From Volvariella volvacea V23 (Eukaryota > Basidiomycota > Agaricomycetes > Agaricales > Pluteaceae): a stretch of 48,955 bases of DNA. The stretch is taken from positions 883,118 to 932,072 of the forward strand of contig KB722744.1 of assembly GCA_000349905.1 (NCBI GenBank). The letters are read 5' to 3'. A model generated the notes under the pieces. The model was not told the DNA's origin, searched no databases, and saw only the letters and a program-made list of their open reading frames with translations. Every line of letters starts with the position of its first letter. The stretch's first letter is position 1. The position numbers were made by a program, and so were the translations under genes. This document shows, piece by piece, positions 23,363 through 34,512 of this stretch.

Positions 23363-26255
23363 GGTAACGGTACCAGCGGATTCGGTTGAAGACGAAATGG
23401 TGGGCGGCGACGGAGAAGGACTAGGAAGGAAGGAGAAGTGGGCCCAGTGCACCCAGTGGCCAAGAGGCGACCGAAGAATGTGGGAAAGAGGAGGCAGGCT
23501 GAGAAGGCCCGATGCCTGCGAAAGGAAAGAAGGAAGGAGGTGAGGAGGAGTCTACAAAAGTACCATTGACCGGGAAAGCTTGTATTATAACTTAGCAGGT
23601 CCTGATCAATGTTTTCTGGCCGTTCAGCCGACCGCGACATGCGCGGTTCGTTTGTGGTAAATGATCAGGGACTCTCAGATCTTGGGCTCATCATCCACCC
23701 GGATCTATCCCTGCCACCACAAACAAACCAATCTAAACATAATCCTTGTCTTTTTCTCCCCCCACCATGCCCGCCTCATCCATTCCCCACCCATCGTGGC
23801 AACCGCTCCGCGTGCAACAATGGGCCCTACGTTTCACCCCGCCCGCGCCTCTGCAATTTCCTCAATTTCATCATCTATACCCGACACATATCCCGGGATT
23901 TTCCCTCGCACGGTCATCACTGGCCGTCTCGAGGCTCGCCTTTGGTTCGTTTTGATTCGGTCCGGACTTTCTGGTTTCGCTGACTCCGTTCGCAACTCAA
24001 CGATCCGCGTCAAACGCCATTTCTCAGACAACCATCTGACTCGCCGCGCGCGATGACATCAGCCGCGTACGCGTCCAGCGCCTGCTTCAGCGCCTTCGCC
24101 CACCGAGGGACCTGCTGGCTTGCTCCCACTGTGTCCCTGCTCTACTTGCCAGGACATACGACCCATGACCACCTTATCTTCACCATCAGAATGCCATGGG
24201 ATATCCTATAGGCCGATCAGTGCCTGGGCAGACATGGACTGCTGGCTCAGCCCAGGATGATGCACACTAGTGACGTTTGTTTGACCTTAAAAGGATTCGA
24301 AGCTTGCCAACCTTGATTGCTGGAATAAGGTACTCCTTGTCCCTGCCAATCAAAGCAGTGACAAACATCTTCAGCCAGCTCCACACTTTCAGGCACCAAC
24401 CCTCTCTGCAATTATGTACCGTTTAGGATGTCTAGACACTTGGTCGTCCGCGAGGATGTTAGGAGAATAGCTCCGACGTGGGGCACCGCCATTCGGGATC
24501 AATTATAATCCCACAAATCATACAAGAATTGCAGTTCAATGTGCTTCACTCAATTCACTCTTGCTCCCTCTGTCGTATTTACCAACATTCCTATCATACC
24601 GGCACGCATGTCTCCTTGACCATTGCGCGTCAATACGCCGTTTCGGATTTAAGAGAACCGATCGCACATGGCGCCTCAGCACTGTTAGGTGGCTTCAGAA
24701 TTAGACGCTATACCGTAATGCTGCATCGAGGCAGCAACCGGGTGGATTCGTTAGTAGTCGCCAGAGCTTCTGACAAGGGTCAGCAGAGTGGCCACGGCTC
24801 ATCTCGCGGGTGGTTCTTCTCATTATGGTCAGGGACATTCATCAAGCATTTGCCTCTGTAGGTTCTCAACCGGAGCCCAGGATCCAGACCTAACCAAGGT
24901 TTAGAAGGCGTGGTAGTTGATACTCCAAATTCACAATCACCTACCAACTACCGCCCAAGGTAGCCATCGATTATTGTCCCACTGTGCTTTTGTTGTGCCA
25001 ACGCCTTTCACTCCCCAAGTACGACACGAACAGCCAGCCCGAAGGTGAAGTTTCACATTGCTACCGTAACCTACTGCGGGTTTTTCGTGACGTCTCTTTC
25101 AGGGATGATAAGCAGTCAGAAGACCATACAAACGTACACAAGGTATATGAATTGGTAGTGGAGTAAGTAGTTAGGAGCCTGGAGAGGGGCAGAACGAGGG
25201 AAACATATCAGATCGCATCACCGGAAGAAATGATGCTCCCTCTTCTAAAGAGCTCACTACCAACGGAGCCAAACTCATTTTGATTATTGGATTGCCTAGT
25301 TTGGTAAGTAATTTCCAAACATATCCTCCCGCTTGTACGGGTGGTAGAGACATCGGACGAGGCTGGATATGAGTCAAACCGAACATCGTTTCGATGTGAG
25401 TACAAGTGCTGCCATTATTGCGGTACCGCCTCGAGGCCAATTCGCAAGTCCTTTTGTTGTCAGATCCGTTCGGAATCAAATCGGTTTGCTTCGCGTCCAA
25501 CTTCAGAGGCTCCAAACACCTCGTACGTAGATGAAATGATGAGCACTGTACTAGCCATAACACCTTCGGTGCCCGCACACCTCTCTCATAATCTCCGTCC
25601 GTGAATCTCCATATCCTATGCGTACATGCAGCTCGGCATGAGCGAACGACGTACTTTGTAACACAAAATCCACTGACCCTATCCGACGACATGTCCATTC
25701 CGACATAACACCCGATCCATTTCGGACGATGACCAATCTTACGACACTTTTCGAGTACCACCCGGATGTCCGCATACCCTTCATACACTAACGCCTCCGA
25801 GGAACTCTGATACGTCGAAGTTCGCTCACGTCGGAGTAGACAGTCGACACGGCCGATTATGGTTTGTTATGGTTCGAGTGTATTGGCCCGGATGCATTGC
25901 ATTTGATGATCATCGAGGGTCGAGGATCAATGACACTCCAAGAACTCCTTAATGCACAGCCTCGTCACTGACAGGGTATCCGTAACAGGTATATTTTCAC
26001 GTGAAGGGAATGAAAGGCGTAGGGACACTAAATCTTGGTAATGGGTAAAGAAAGCCTGAAGCGGAGGCCTTGCATCCAGGTGATACGCGAAGTCAACCGG
26101 ACGGGGCTAGGAAAGAAGCTATACAGCGATCGATCATGAATTAGAGTAAAGAATATCCCATACATAAATCAAAAAATATGACAGTAAGCCAGGAAAAGAA
26201 CTTCGTGATACACGTAGTCAAAGTAAAACAAACCCGCCAGCAATCTAGGCGGTGC
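23363..26255. other. gene-poor region with unrecognised open frames
   Basis: About 2.9 kb between the regulator's 5' side and the 3' end of the Afi1-like gene. The part just upstream of 23363 probably contains the missing first exon and promoter of the regulator. A 205-codon minus-strand open frame (25171-25788) and a 127-codon plus-strand frame (24478-24861) are present; neither shows a signal peptide, domain or familiar motif. I treat them as unproven. No RNA gene or repeat was seen. Confidence 0.4.
25171..25788 (-). CDS. unrecognised open frame, doubtful gene
   Basis: A single-exon open frame of 205 codons starting at an ATG near 25785. It is rich in Cys, Arg and Ser, with no hydrophobic segment, no repeat and no motif I recognise. 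Most real genes here are split into short exons, so an uninterrupted 600-bp frame is unusual, but chance open frames of this length do occur. No neighbour suggests a role. It could be an orphan gene or noise. Confidence 0.15.
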   Translation of the reverse strand: MYEGYADIRVVLEKCRKIGHRPKWIGCYVGMDMSSDRVSGFCVTKYVVRSCRAACTHRIWRFTDGDYERGVRAPKVLWLVQCSSFHLRTRCLEPLKLDAKQTDLIPNGSDNKRTCELASRRYRNNGSTCTHIETMFGLTHIQPRPMSLPPVQAGGYVWKLLTKLGNPIIKMSLAPLVVSSLEEGASFLPVMRSDMFPSFCPSPGS

Positions 26256-29200
26256 TCAAAACGGTGCTCCGTTAGATCTGTCAGTTAGGGACGAATGACT
26301 TTTCCCAAAGGAGTTCGAATGGGCACGGCTGAAGTTTGACTGTTGATACTGTTGCGGGGGCGTAAACGGCTGCTGTAATGGCTGTGACGGTGCTTGCGAT
26401 TGTCCTTGGGACTGTGGCTGCTGGCCGTCGCGTAGTTTCTTCTCCCTCACGTGCGCTTGTCGCACATATGCATACCTCTGGAAGTGGTTCAACGCTTGGA
26501 GAAAGGTTATTCCGACCTGCACACATTGGGCTACATAAGCACCTCATTTTCGAATGGATCACAAGCGAAGAAAGTGCGGGACATACAGGGTATTGGCGTA
26601 ACTGATTGAACAGATCAACTGTGGCATCTCGTACAGTTTCTCTTTGATGGAAGAGCCCAAAGCCGAGGTGCGTCAATCCCCCAGCATGAGGCATCAAATT
26701 GGCCAAAAGCTGTGGGGGAACGACGAGGTGTAGCCAGTGTCGATGGGGTTGGGGAAGCAGATGACGTCATGTCAGCACCAATCATTCCGAGAAACAGGGA
26801 GGATGTAGAAAGACGATCAACAAGTGACAAAAGGAATGAAAGGAAAAGAGCGCGCAGATCAAAATCAAAAATGGGGAGGAGAGAAGATCAAATTCCGAAC
26901 ATAAATCGGGGAGATTATCCAATCGAGATCAAATCTTGTCAGAACAAAATTAGTATAGAAATATATAGCGCAGGACTCACCTCAACGGCTTGTTCGTAGT
27001 TCTTGACATTGTCCGCTAGGGTGCGCGCAATGGCTGATACCTCCGCATCGGACATAATCTTCGCGTGTCGCAGCCTCAACAACTGGTGCCCTATATCAAT
27101 GCCCTTGATGGCATTGTTTGCCTGTGTCTTGGCAAAGTCCTACGACCATAGAGGCATATCATTAGTATCACCGGAGAAAAGGCGATTCGACCTGATAAAG
27201 GACAGACCATAACACAATACTTGTAAGTATTTGTCTTTCGCCATGCCTCGATCCGTGGTGCATTAGCGTGTAGCTCTCTTAGGCACATCGATTCATCAGG
27301 AAAGACAATACCGCTACCCAACTGGGGAGGTCTCCCAGCAGTACCGTCAACGAAAGGAGCACTAGAAAAGCCCAACTTTGTCGAGCCCGCAACTTCCTCC
27401 TCGAACCGCGCTGCCAAGCGAACAAAGCGCATCGCGTATTCAGTGAACCTCAACCGGACCAAACTTTCACTGAAATGGTCTTCTATGGCCGTCTTGATCT
27501 ACCAAACGCACGACCAACATGTCAGGTTGCCAGGGGCCTCGAAGAGAAAACAAATGGTAACCCTTCAACTTACATCTTCGATGAAAATTCTATCGGCGTT
27601 GTTATCCATTGCCTTGGCCGCAAAATCGGATTTAGAGCCACCATCCTTTGTATTTGCCCTGCCAATGTCATCTTCGCTGCCAATGGACCCCTCTGCCTTC
27701 AGCGTTCCAGCCCTTGATAATAAGGGCACACCGCTGAATATAGGGTTGGGTACCGGTGGGTAGGTAACATGGATGTCATTTGCGACTTTCACTGAACCGC
27801 TGCCGATATCGAGTAAAACGTCCCACGCACGAGAACTCTCGAAGATCGGGTTGGTTACACCAGCAATATATGCGGGTCTAGAATGAAGAGGAGATAGTGA
27901 GTTATCCCCTCGGCTGCCAAAACATGGAATACTGCTTACACTCCTTCCCAGTCATCCCGGTTCTTTAGATTAGCATAAGGGAAGGCTCGTTCAATGAACC
28001 CTCTTAGGACGGCGCCACAGCCCGATGCCAGGGCGCAGGCGGAAAGCACGAAGGAAGAAACCTCCCCTGCAGGCTGCTTATGACCAAGGAAGATCACACG
28101 CTTCCCGGTGACAAGGGCATTAAAGAGTATGATTATTGGATGTGTCTGAGGACCATTGGTGTGCAAGTGTGGGTGTATGGGCCCTGATACCTGGCTAGGC
28201 GAAGAGAAGAGTTTGACAAGCTTGATTAATGAATACTGGAGCACAAAGTATGAGAATAGCCCGCGGGTCATAGGCAAAAACGACGCACGTCACCAACTTC
28301 TTCAGGGAAGGTCGCTAGGGGCATCTTAATGGGCAGGGGATGGTCCTTATATGCGACGACGGTGTGATAGAAATGGGTGTCTTTTACTAATCCAGGTTGG
28401 TTCAAGTTTGTATTCGAGGTGAATCTGTGCGGATTATGGCTATGAGATGATGATGAAGCATCTGTCGAACTTCGTTTACGAGTTGACCCTGCCATTGTAT
28501 GACTTCCGCCATTCGAGCTCACGCTTCCAGTATCGCCGCTATTGGCACCGCTACTTGCATTGGGTCCTGGTCCGGGTCCAGCACCGATTTCCAAACCGCT
28601 ATCATCACCAACCCAAACAGCACTTCCGCCCAAGGAGAACGAAGAAGCGTCGGATGGTGAATCTCTCCCAAGCTCCTGGGTAGACGACACTGCTGTTGTC
28701 ACACTACTCTCGGTGTCTGCCCTGTCTCTGGTGCTCCTCAATGAATCTTTTTCTTTCCCTCTATTCTCGTCCACCCCCTTATCTTTATTTCGCATGAGTA
28801 AACCCTCCTCAAAACTCGAATACGACTCGGCAGAATTGGTTGACTTGTGTTGGCCAGCGGGTTTGTGGGGCTGATTCCAGTTTGAGAATTGGCCGGGGGA
28901 ATTAATAAACTTCTCTGCAAAGATGTCTTTGCGCTCCGATGACCGCATCACGAGCTTTTCTTGACGAGTGAGAATCGGTGCTCCTGTTAGGTCCAGGGAA
29001 TTCACCGCATCGAATAGTCGCGCGAGACAGTCTTGTGAGGGATCCAAGAAGTAATCATCGAGTGCCATAAGAAGGAAGGGCTGCAAGATGCCATTGACAT
29101 GTCAACAGGGAACGCGTTAGGAAGAATGAGGCAACGCTGGCATGCCTTGAAGATTTGAATGAAGGGATGGCGAGTGCATATGGCCAAAGCGAGCACCTTG

Positions 29201-29659
29201 GCACCTCTAAGTCGAATGATTACACGCTCTTAGCGTCGATGAAACGCGGACATACCGGTCGAGCGCTTTGTCGTGCTTTGTTCGAACGAGATTCAGCACA
29301 CACAACAACTCAGGCTTCGTCCCGCCAGATCCTTCCCCATCCTCTCCTGGTAGCTCAACCGTGTTAACTTCGGGGGTATCCAATGCCAGAACAGGGGAGA
29401 TTGTGTTGAAGGGCGTTTGATTCAAGAAAAAGATCGTCCAATCGTCCAGTTGCGTTTCCGCTCCATCAGGGAGCATAGACATTGCCAATACACTATGATC
29501 GGGTTGCTTTTCATTCACAATACTTCAAGATAGAATTGAAATCACGTACTTTTCGTCAATGCCGAGTGGTTGGGGAAACTGATACTTGAGTTGCGCTCCC
29601 TCAAAGATATGGAACTCGGCGAGAAGTACGAAAGAGCAGTGGTTTCCAGAACTGCCCAT
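26256..29659 (-). CDS. AFI1: Afi1-type DENN/SPA polarity protein
   Basis: A cytoplasmic or cortical trafficking protein related to yeast Afi1, which docks Arf3 GTPase and influences polarity. I place the start at the ATG at 29659 ([19 protein letters not shown]), because this frame carries the conserved KYQFPQPLG segment. A GT-AG intron then joins to [12 protein letters not shown] and [20 protein letters not shown]. Further conserved blocks are [34 protein letters not shown], the SPA-region [31 protein letters not shown] and [15 protein letters not shown] long Ser-rich insert (about 28390-28860) interrupts the two halves. The Gln/Pro-rich C-terminus ends RSNGAPF with TGA at 26256. The earlier ATG at 29853 does not splice in frame. 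Family call is firm; the symbol follows the yeast protein. Confidence 0.87.
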
Positions 29660-32202
29660 GAGCGTTGGAGGTATACCTTGTCGTCAGCCTCTAAGGCTAC
29701 GACAGGAAGACGGCAGTGGGTCAACTGGACGTTGAACAAGCGATTATGGGGTGAGCACCTGTTGGATACACAAAACAAGCTCACCATTGTGATTTTGATT
29801 ACGTAATTCAATATGCTACCGTGGCGATAGTACTTACCAGTTTCGAACTTCATTTTGGCTCTTCATGCTTTCAGAAGGCTCTTCATGCTTGCATGGATGC
29901 TCAATTGAGCTTGGAAATACATCTTGTGAGCAGCCTCCAATTGTTCGTCGGTGCCCCTCACCAATGCCTCATCATGACAAACACACGTAAGATTCCATTC
30001 TGATGCTTCTACAACTTGACAATTTTCGTTTTGCAGCTATTGCTGGCATCTCCTTGTTTATTACTATTCATTAAGCTATCAGAATTTACGGACCTGCACG
30101 CTGGTCCCAATTGTTTCATTTATCCCCTTGATTGAACAGTATCCATATTCGAGCCATAACTATCATCATAATTCGTGTGTGACGATTCGGGGAATGGAAA
30201 CACTGGCGTTGATTCCACAATGGAATCTACATGCGAGTTTGAGGTTTTAATACATGGGTACATAAGCAGAGGCTATGAATAGAAATCAAAATCTTCACAT
30301 AGTGGATTAAACTCAGTCCTCCACAGGCTTCAGCCGTACTCTTCGGAACTTCATCTGCTGGGAGATATCGTACCAGTGCCAGCGGACCATACACAAATAG
30401 TTTCACATTCAATTCTTCCTGTCACCTAAGAACACTCAATAATCCTTATACCGTCACCGCCCAGCATATAGCAATTAAGCTGGGGTCATTTCCGCTCATG
30501 TCTATTACTGGCACAATACCTAGTTCCAAACCTATCGGAATATTACGACCGCGTGAGACACGCACGGGAATTTAGACCGCTTCTTGTTGAATGAATATTC
30601 AGGTATACCCTCAAGTTACCACATGTTCAGTTTCGCTTATTGCTCCCTTACTTTCTTCCAATCTTCCCTCGTGTGGTCCCTACTAGTTGCTCACGGAGAA
30701 CCACGGGATGCAATAAGTCCTATCCGACGGGGCGCACATTATATGTACACAACATAGGAGACAGTTAGGCTAGAATCCCGCCAGTCGGGTAGAAGTACTT
30801 TTCTGCGGCTCCTGTTGTATCGAGGTCGAGTTCGGGTTTCAACCTCGTATCTCCACGCTTCACACTATGCCGGTGCTTCCAACCACCGTTCTTTCAGGGC
30901 GTGTACGGTTTTGATAAACTACAAGCCATTTCCGTGCTATGCGTGTCTGTCTCCTGGGATACTATCTGAATTTCCTTTTGCTTCGACCTGTGGTTCCGCC
31001 TCGTCGCTTTCCTTTCTCCTGACTTGCAGATGGATCCGATGAGCCTCGATGGTTGTATGGCCTGTTTCGTCTCTGGTATACAGACAGAGGGATCTACCCA
31101 ATCATTTCGTTTTCCGCCCTGTCACCTTCGGTCCAAAGGTGCTGCGTAACACGCTCCACCTACCACATCCTGTAGGACAGTGCCGGGCATCTCCTGTCAC
31201 CAGAGAACCAATTTCATATCCGAACAGCATTTGTGATGAAGGATAGAGGCGTCGATTACCCTCTAAGTCGTCGTTCAGTGGGGAGCGCTATGTGTGGGAC
31301 TATCCCAGCGGTACGGATTGTGCTTCATTGGCACCTCTTCTTCCCCACCTCATTCATGCTCCTCAAGTTTTGCCATTCCTCGTTTTACTGCAGTATCTAT
31401 TCCTTATCTGCTCTAAGTTTATCTTTCTATTTACGTGCTCACCCAACAAACTGTCCGTCACCTGCGCTAATATTATGCATATGCAGAATCCTGCACGATA
31501 ATGCACCGTCTCGATTCGATTTGGCCGCGCAAGACATCAAGGTCTGTGGTGCATCTGGCTTTCGCCGTTTGAGGCAAGAAAGCGTCAGGAGGAGGTATTG
31601 TATATCGTTCGAGTCATCATTTCCTCAACTGTATTCATACGAACATAGTCCCTACACGTGCCATCCTCCTCGCCCATGCCCGCCCAAAAGACCATGCATT
31701 ACTGCTCGCAATGCCGCTACCACTCATTAAAAAATCAATTCCAAGTAGGACGGTCATGCCAAAGATTTCGCTTCGAATTTGGAGGACGTCTTTTCGAGCA
31801 ACAGGCAGAGTCGCAGCGAAACTGGATAAACGGGTAAATTACGAGCCTGCTTAGAAATTGAGCATGTACACGTACTCGACCAAACACTAGGGGGCTTCGT
31901 GTCGTCTAAGTCAATGCATAATGGACCTTTAGTATGTGTCGATCTTTACTTTGTTCGCCCTTCGGGATCACGTAGCATACTTCTTAGCATGGACTCCAGC
32001 ACTGTACTTATAGTTTCCGGCACGGCGTTGCAAGCATGTTACTAGGGATTTTTGGATCTTGGAGAGGAAGGCTAAAGATGTTGTGGCGTCGCACGGCCGG
32101 ATTTCAATGCACGTACAATGATATCTCACATCAATGGAGTGTGCGGGATAGTCCACTGAATATTTCATCCACATTCAGGCATGCACATGCAACACAACGA
32201 AC
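29660..32202. other. long intergenic region without a recognisable gene
   Basis: About 2.5 kb upstream of the Afi1-like gene and downstream of FunK1 copy 2. Several short open frames exist on the plus strand (for example 30815-31042 and 31233-31730), but none has a domain, signal peptide or splice pattern I can support. The proximal part presumably holds the Afi1 promoter. No tRNA or repeat was recognised. Confidence 0.45.
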
Positions 32203-34264
32203 CTAGTTAAAGTCGCCATGGCTCATTAGCGCATCACGGTGCTTAAGAATAACTTCCAGAAAGTTTGCTACACCAAGGATAGCAAATGCGTGAAATTGGG
32301 GAAGATAAAAGTCACGATAGGGTGCTTGCTCTTGGTTGACCACCTCCGAATTCCACCTTTTTCCAATGTTCTTGAGCGACAGAAACCAGTCAACCAAAAC
32401 TGGTGTCATCTGAGAGATGATGGGACTCCATGGGCCCTTCTTAAATGTAACCTTGTCTATCTCTTCTGCAATTGCTGACTTCGAACTCACTTCTGCGGAT
32501 TCAAGCCACTTTCGCCAGATCTCTTCTTGGGCGGATCTCTGTGAGTTGTTGCTAGTATTGAACAAGGTGGACCATAATCCGACCCAGAAAAACGAGTGTA
32601 AATCATCAACCGGAAACTGCAGGTAACATTCACCGCATCCTATGGCGGACTGTAGTTGCGCTGACATGAACTCTGGAGTACCCTATACATGTCGTCAGAT
32701 AGGGTCGTGTATGAGAAGTCAATTTGTCGACTCACGGATCGGCTCTGACCAACATGCTCATCATTTTCCAAAATGCAGCCATATCACCATCTGTCATGAA
32801 GGCCTTGTACTGGGTTGAAATGTCGAGCTTCTTGACTAAATCCTTGATTTTGTCGCAGTTTTTTATCGTATTGGCGACTGTAAACTCGGGAGGGTGTGTA
32901 GACTGGAGCGATAAGGATTCCATCCTCTCTGACAATAATGCAAGTGCATTTGTGCGACTCTCCTTCTCGGATGACGCTACCCAACCCGCTTTTTTAAGGA
33001 ATTCATCAGAAAGAGTGAACTTCATCTCCTCAACTCGGTCGATCATCAATACGTTCCCAATGTCAATATCTCGATGCAGATACCCAATCTGATACAAGGA
33101 CAGCCAGCCTGTGGTCGTTTCTGGTGCGGGGAGGAACCAAGAATGCTAGGTCGACATACCCAAGAGAGCGTGAACAAGAGCCTCACAGAGCTGTCAAAAG
33201 CTCTGAGCATAAATGAGAGAGGTTCCAATAGGTGCAGATACACAGTGAGAGAGAGTGCGAGCTTCAGGTACTGGCGCACAATCACCTGATGGATCGAACA
33301 CTGGCCAGTATGCTTCTTCACTGGTCGCCCTGTCGTACTTATCCTCTTGCTCTCCAGATTTTCCCTGATCAGGCCTAATCATGGTTATTGTGACATTACC
33401 CTTTCCAGATCCTGCGTCAGGATCTTTATCCTTTCCCTTGGAAGGGTCTTCATGGCCCACCAACGTTGTGCCATTGCTTCCGCTGACTAGGGGCTGAATT
33501 TCGAGTCTGGTGGGGCGTCCTGGTAAGATGATTTGATTATTTGCTTGGAGGTCTGAAAGCGACGTTGATCTCGACGCTGTTTCGTTGGACTGGCATGACA
33601 AACGAAGGATTTTCGTTTTGCAGTCACGTACGCACATTGTATGATGCGAGGCCTTCTCCAAGGTGAAAACGAGGTCGCGTTCTGGGTTTAAAGGACTGGG
33701 AATGGCGTATTCAATGTCGTCGCACGTAGGGATCAATCCTGCGTCCTGAGGAGTCGACCACAAAAGTACAGTCACGGTAAAAAGGAGGACTTTCTCTCGC
33801 CCTATAGCCCTTTGAATGTTGATCAGATATGAAGACGTCAATCCAGCCCGTTGGAAGATCAGGGGTCTGAGCTCAAATTTGGTGTGATCGAAGGCCAGGA
33901 ACAATGCAAAAATGCGAGAAGGTTAAGCGCCGAGAAGACATCCAGTATACGTCGCGGCCTGCTTCACCAAGACATCTAACTGACCACTTATCCACACTTG
34001 TAAGCTCGTTTGAAGGTTTTTACAGCCAGAAAGTGGGTTCCAACGTAGAAGTTCGTCGGTATTTAAGTCATTCCCACCAGCAAGGTCTGGTTTGAGAGCA
34101 CCAGCGCTTCCAACTCTATCCACAACAGAATTGTCGCAGAAAACGAAAGTGAGGTCGTTGAACGATCTTTCTTGAGGAAGATGACGAGCGAGAGCCGCTG
34201 AACCGACTTGAGCGCAAGTGTTCAACAAGGCAGATAGCGGTTCAAAGTACAAGGTTGCAGGCAT
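32203..34264 (-). pseudogene. FunK1 fungal protein kinase, decayed copy 2
   Basis: An inverted homologue of the copy at 8258-10617, better preserved. In order: LSALLNTCAQVGSAALARHL (34230), LQTSLQVWISGQLDVLVKQA (34000), INIQRAIGREKVLL (33810), a Lys/Asp-rich insert (33400), then after a 51-nt intron LYQIGYLHRDIDIGNVLMID (33080) with the catalytic Asp retained, MESLSLQ (32910), DDLHSFFWVGLW (32590) and YRDFYLPQFHAFAILGVANF (32300). Two in-frame stops break it: TAA at 33923-33925, where copy 1 has CAA, and TGA at 33194-33196, where copy 1 has TGG. Neither can be spliced out with nearby GT-AG signals. The N-terminal 75 or so residues present in copy 1 are missing. It starts only about 250 bp from the divergent API5 gene. 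Confidence 0.82.
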
Positions 34265-34512
34265 TTCCAGTGATGTGGGTGTAGGTTGTGCTAGATATAT
34301 ATTGTAATCCTAGAGGGCAGTCAAGAGATGGAGATCGTTGATCAGAAGACCTGAGCTGAAGCATATCCAGACTCCGGTGCATGACGGTCCCTTGGAAGAG
34401 GTGGCTCCTGTGACGAATTGTGCCACGTGCCCGCGCCGGAATTGGAAGTTTGGATCAACAGATCCAACACGTCCCGCGCGTCTATTGCACACCATCTCTT
34501 CCTCCACCACTC

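Noticed and set aside
29660..29853. Upstream ATG at 29853 as the start of the Afi1-like gene
   Set aside because: The short exon it would open does not splice in frame with the conserved CSFVLLAEF segment; the ATG at 29659 is directly in frame.
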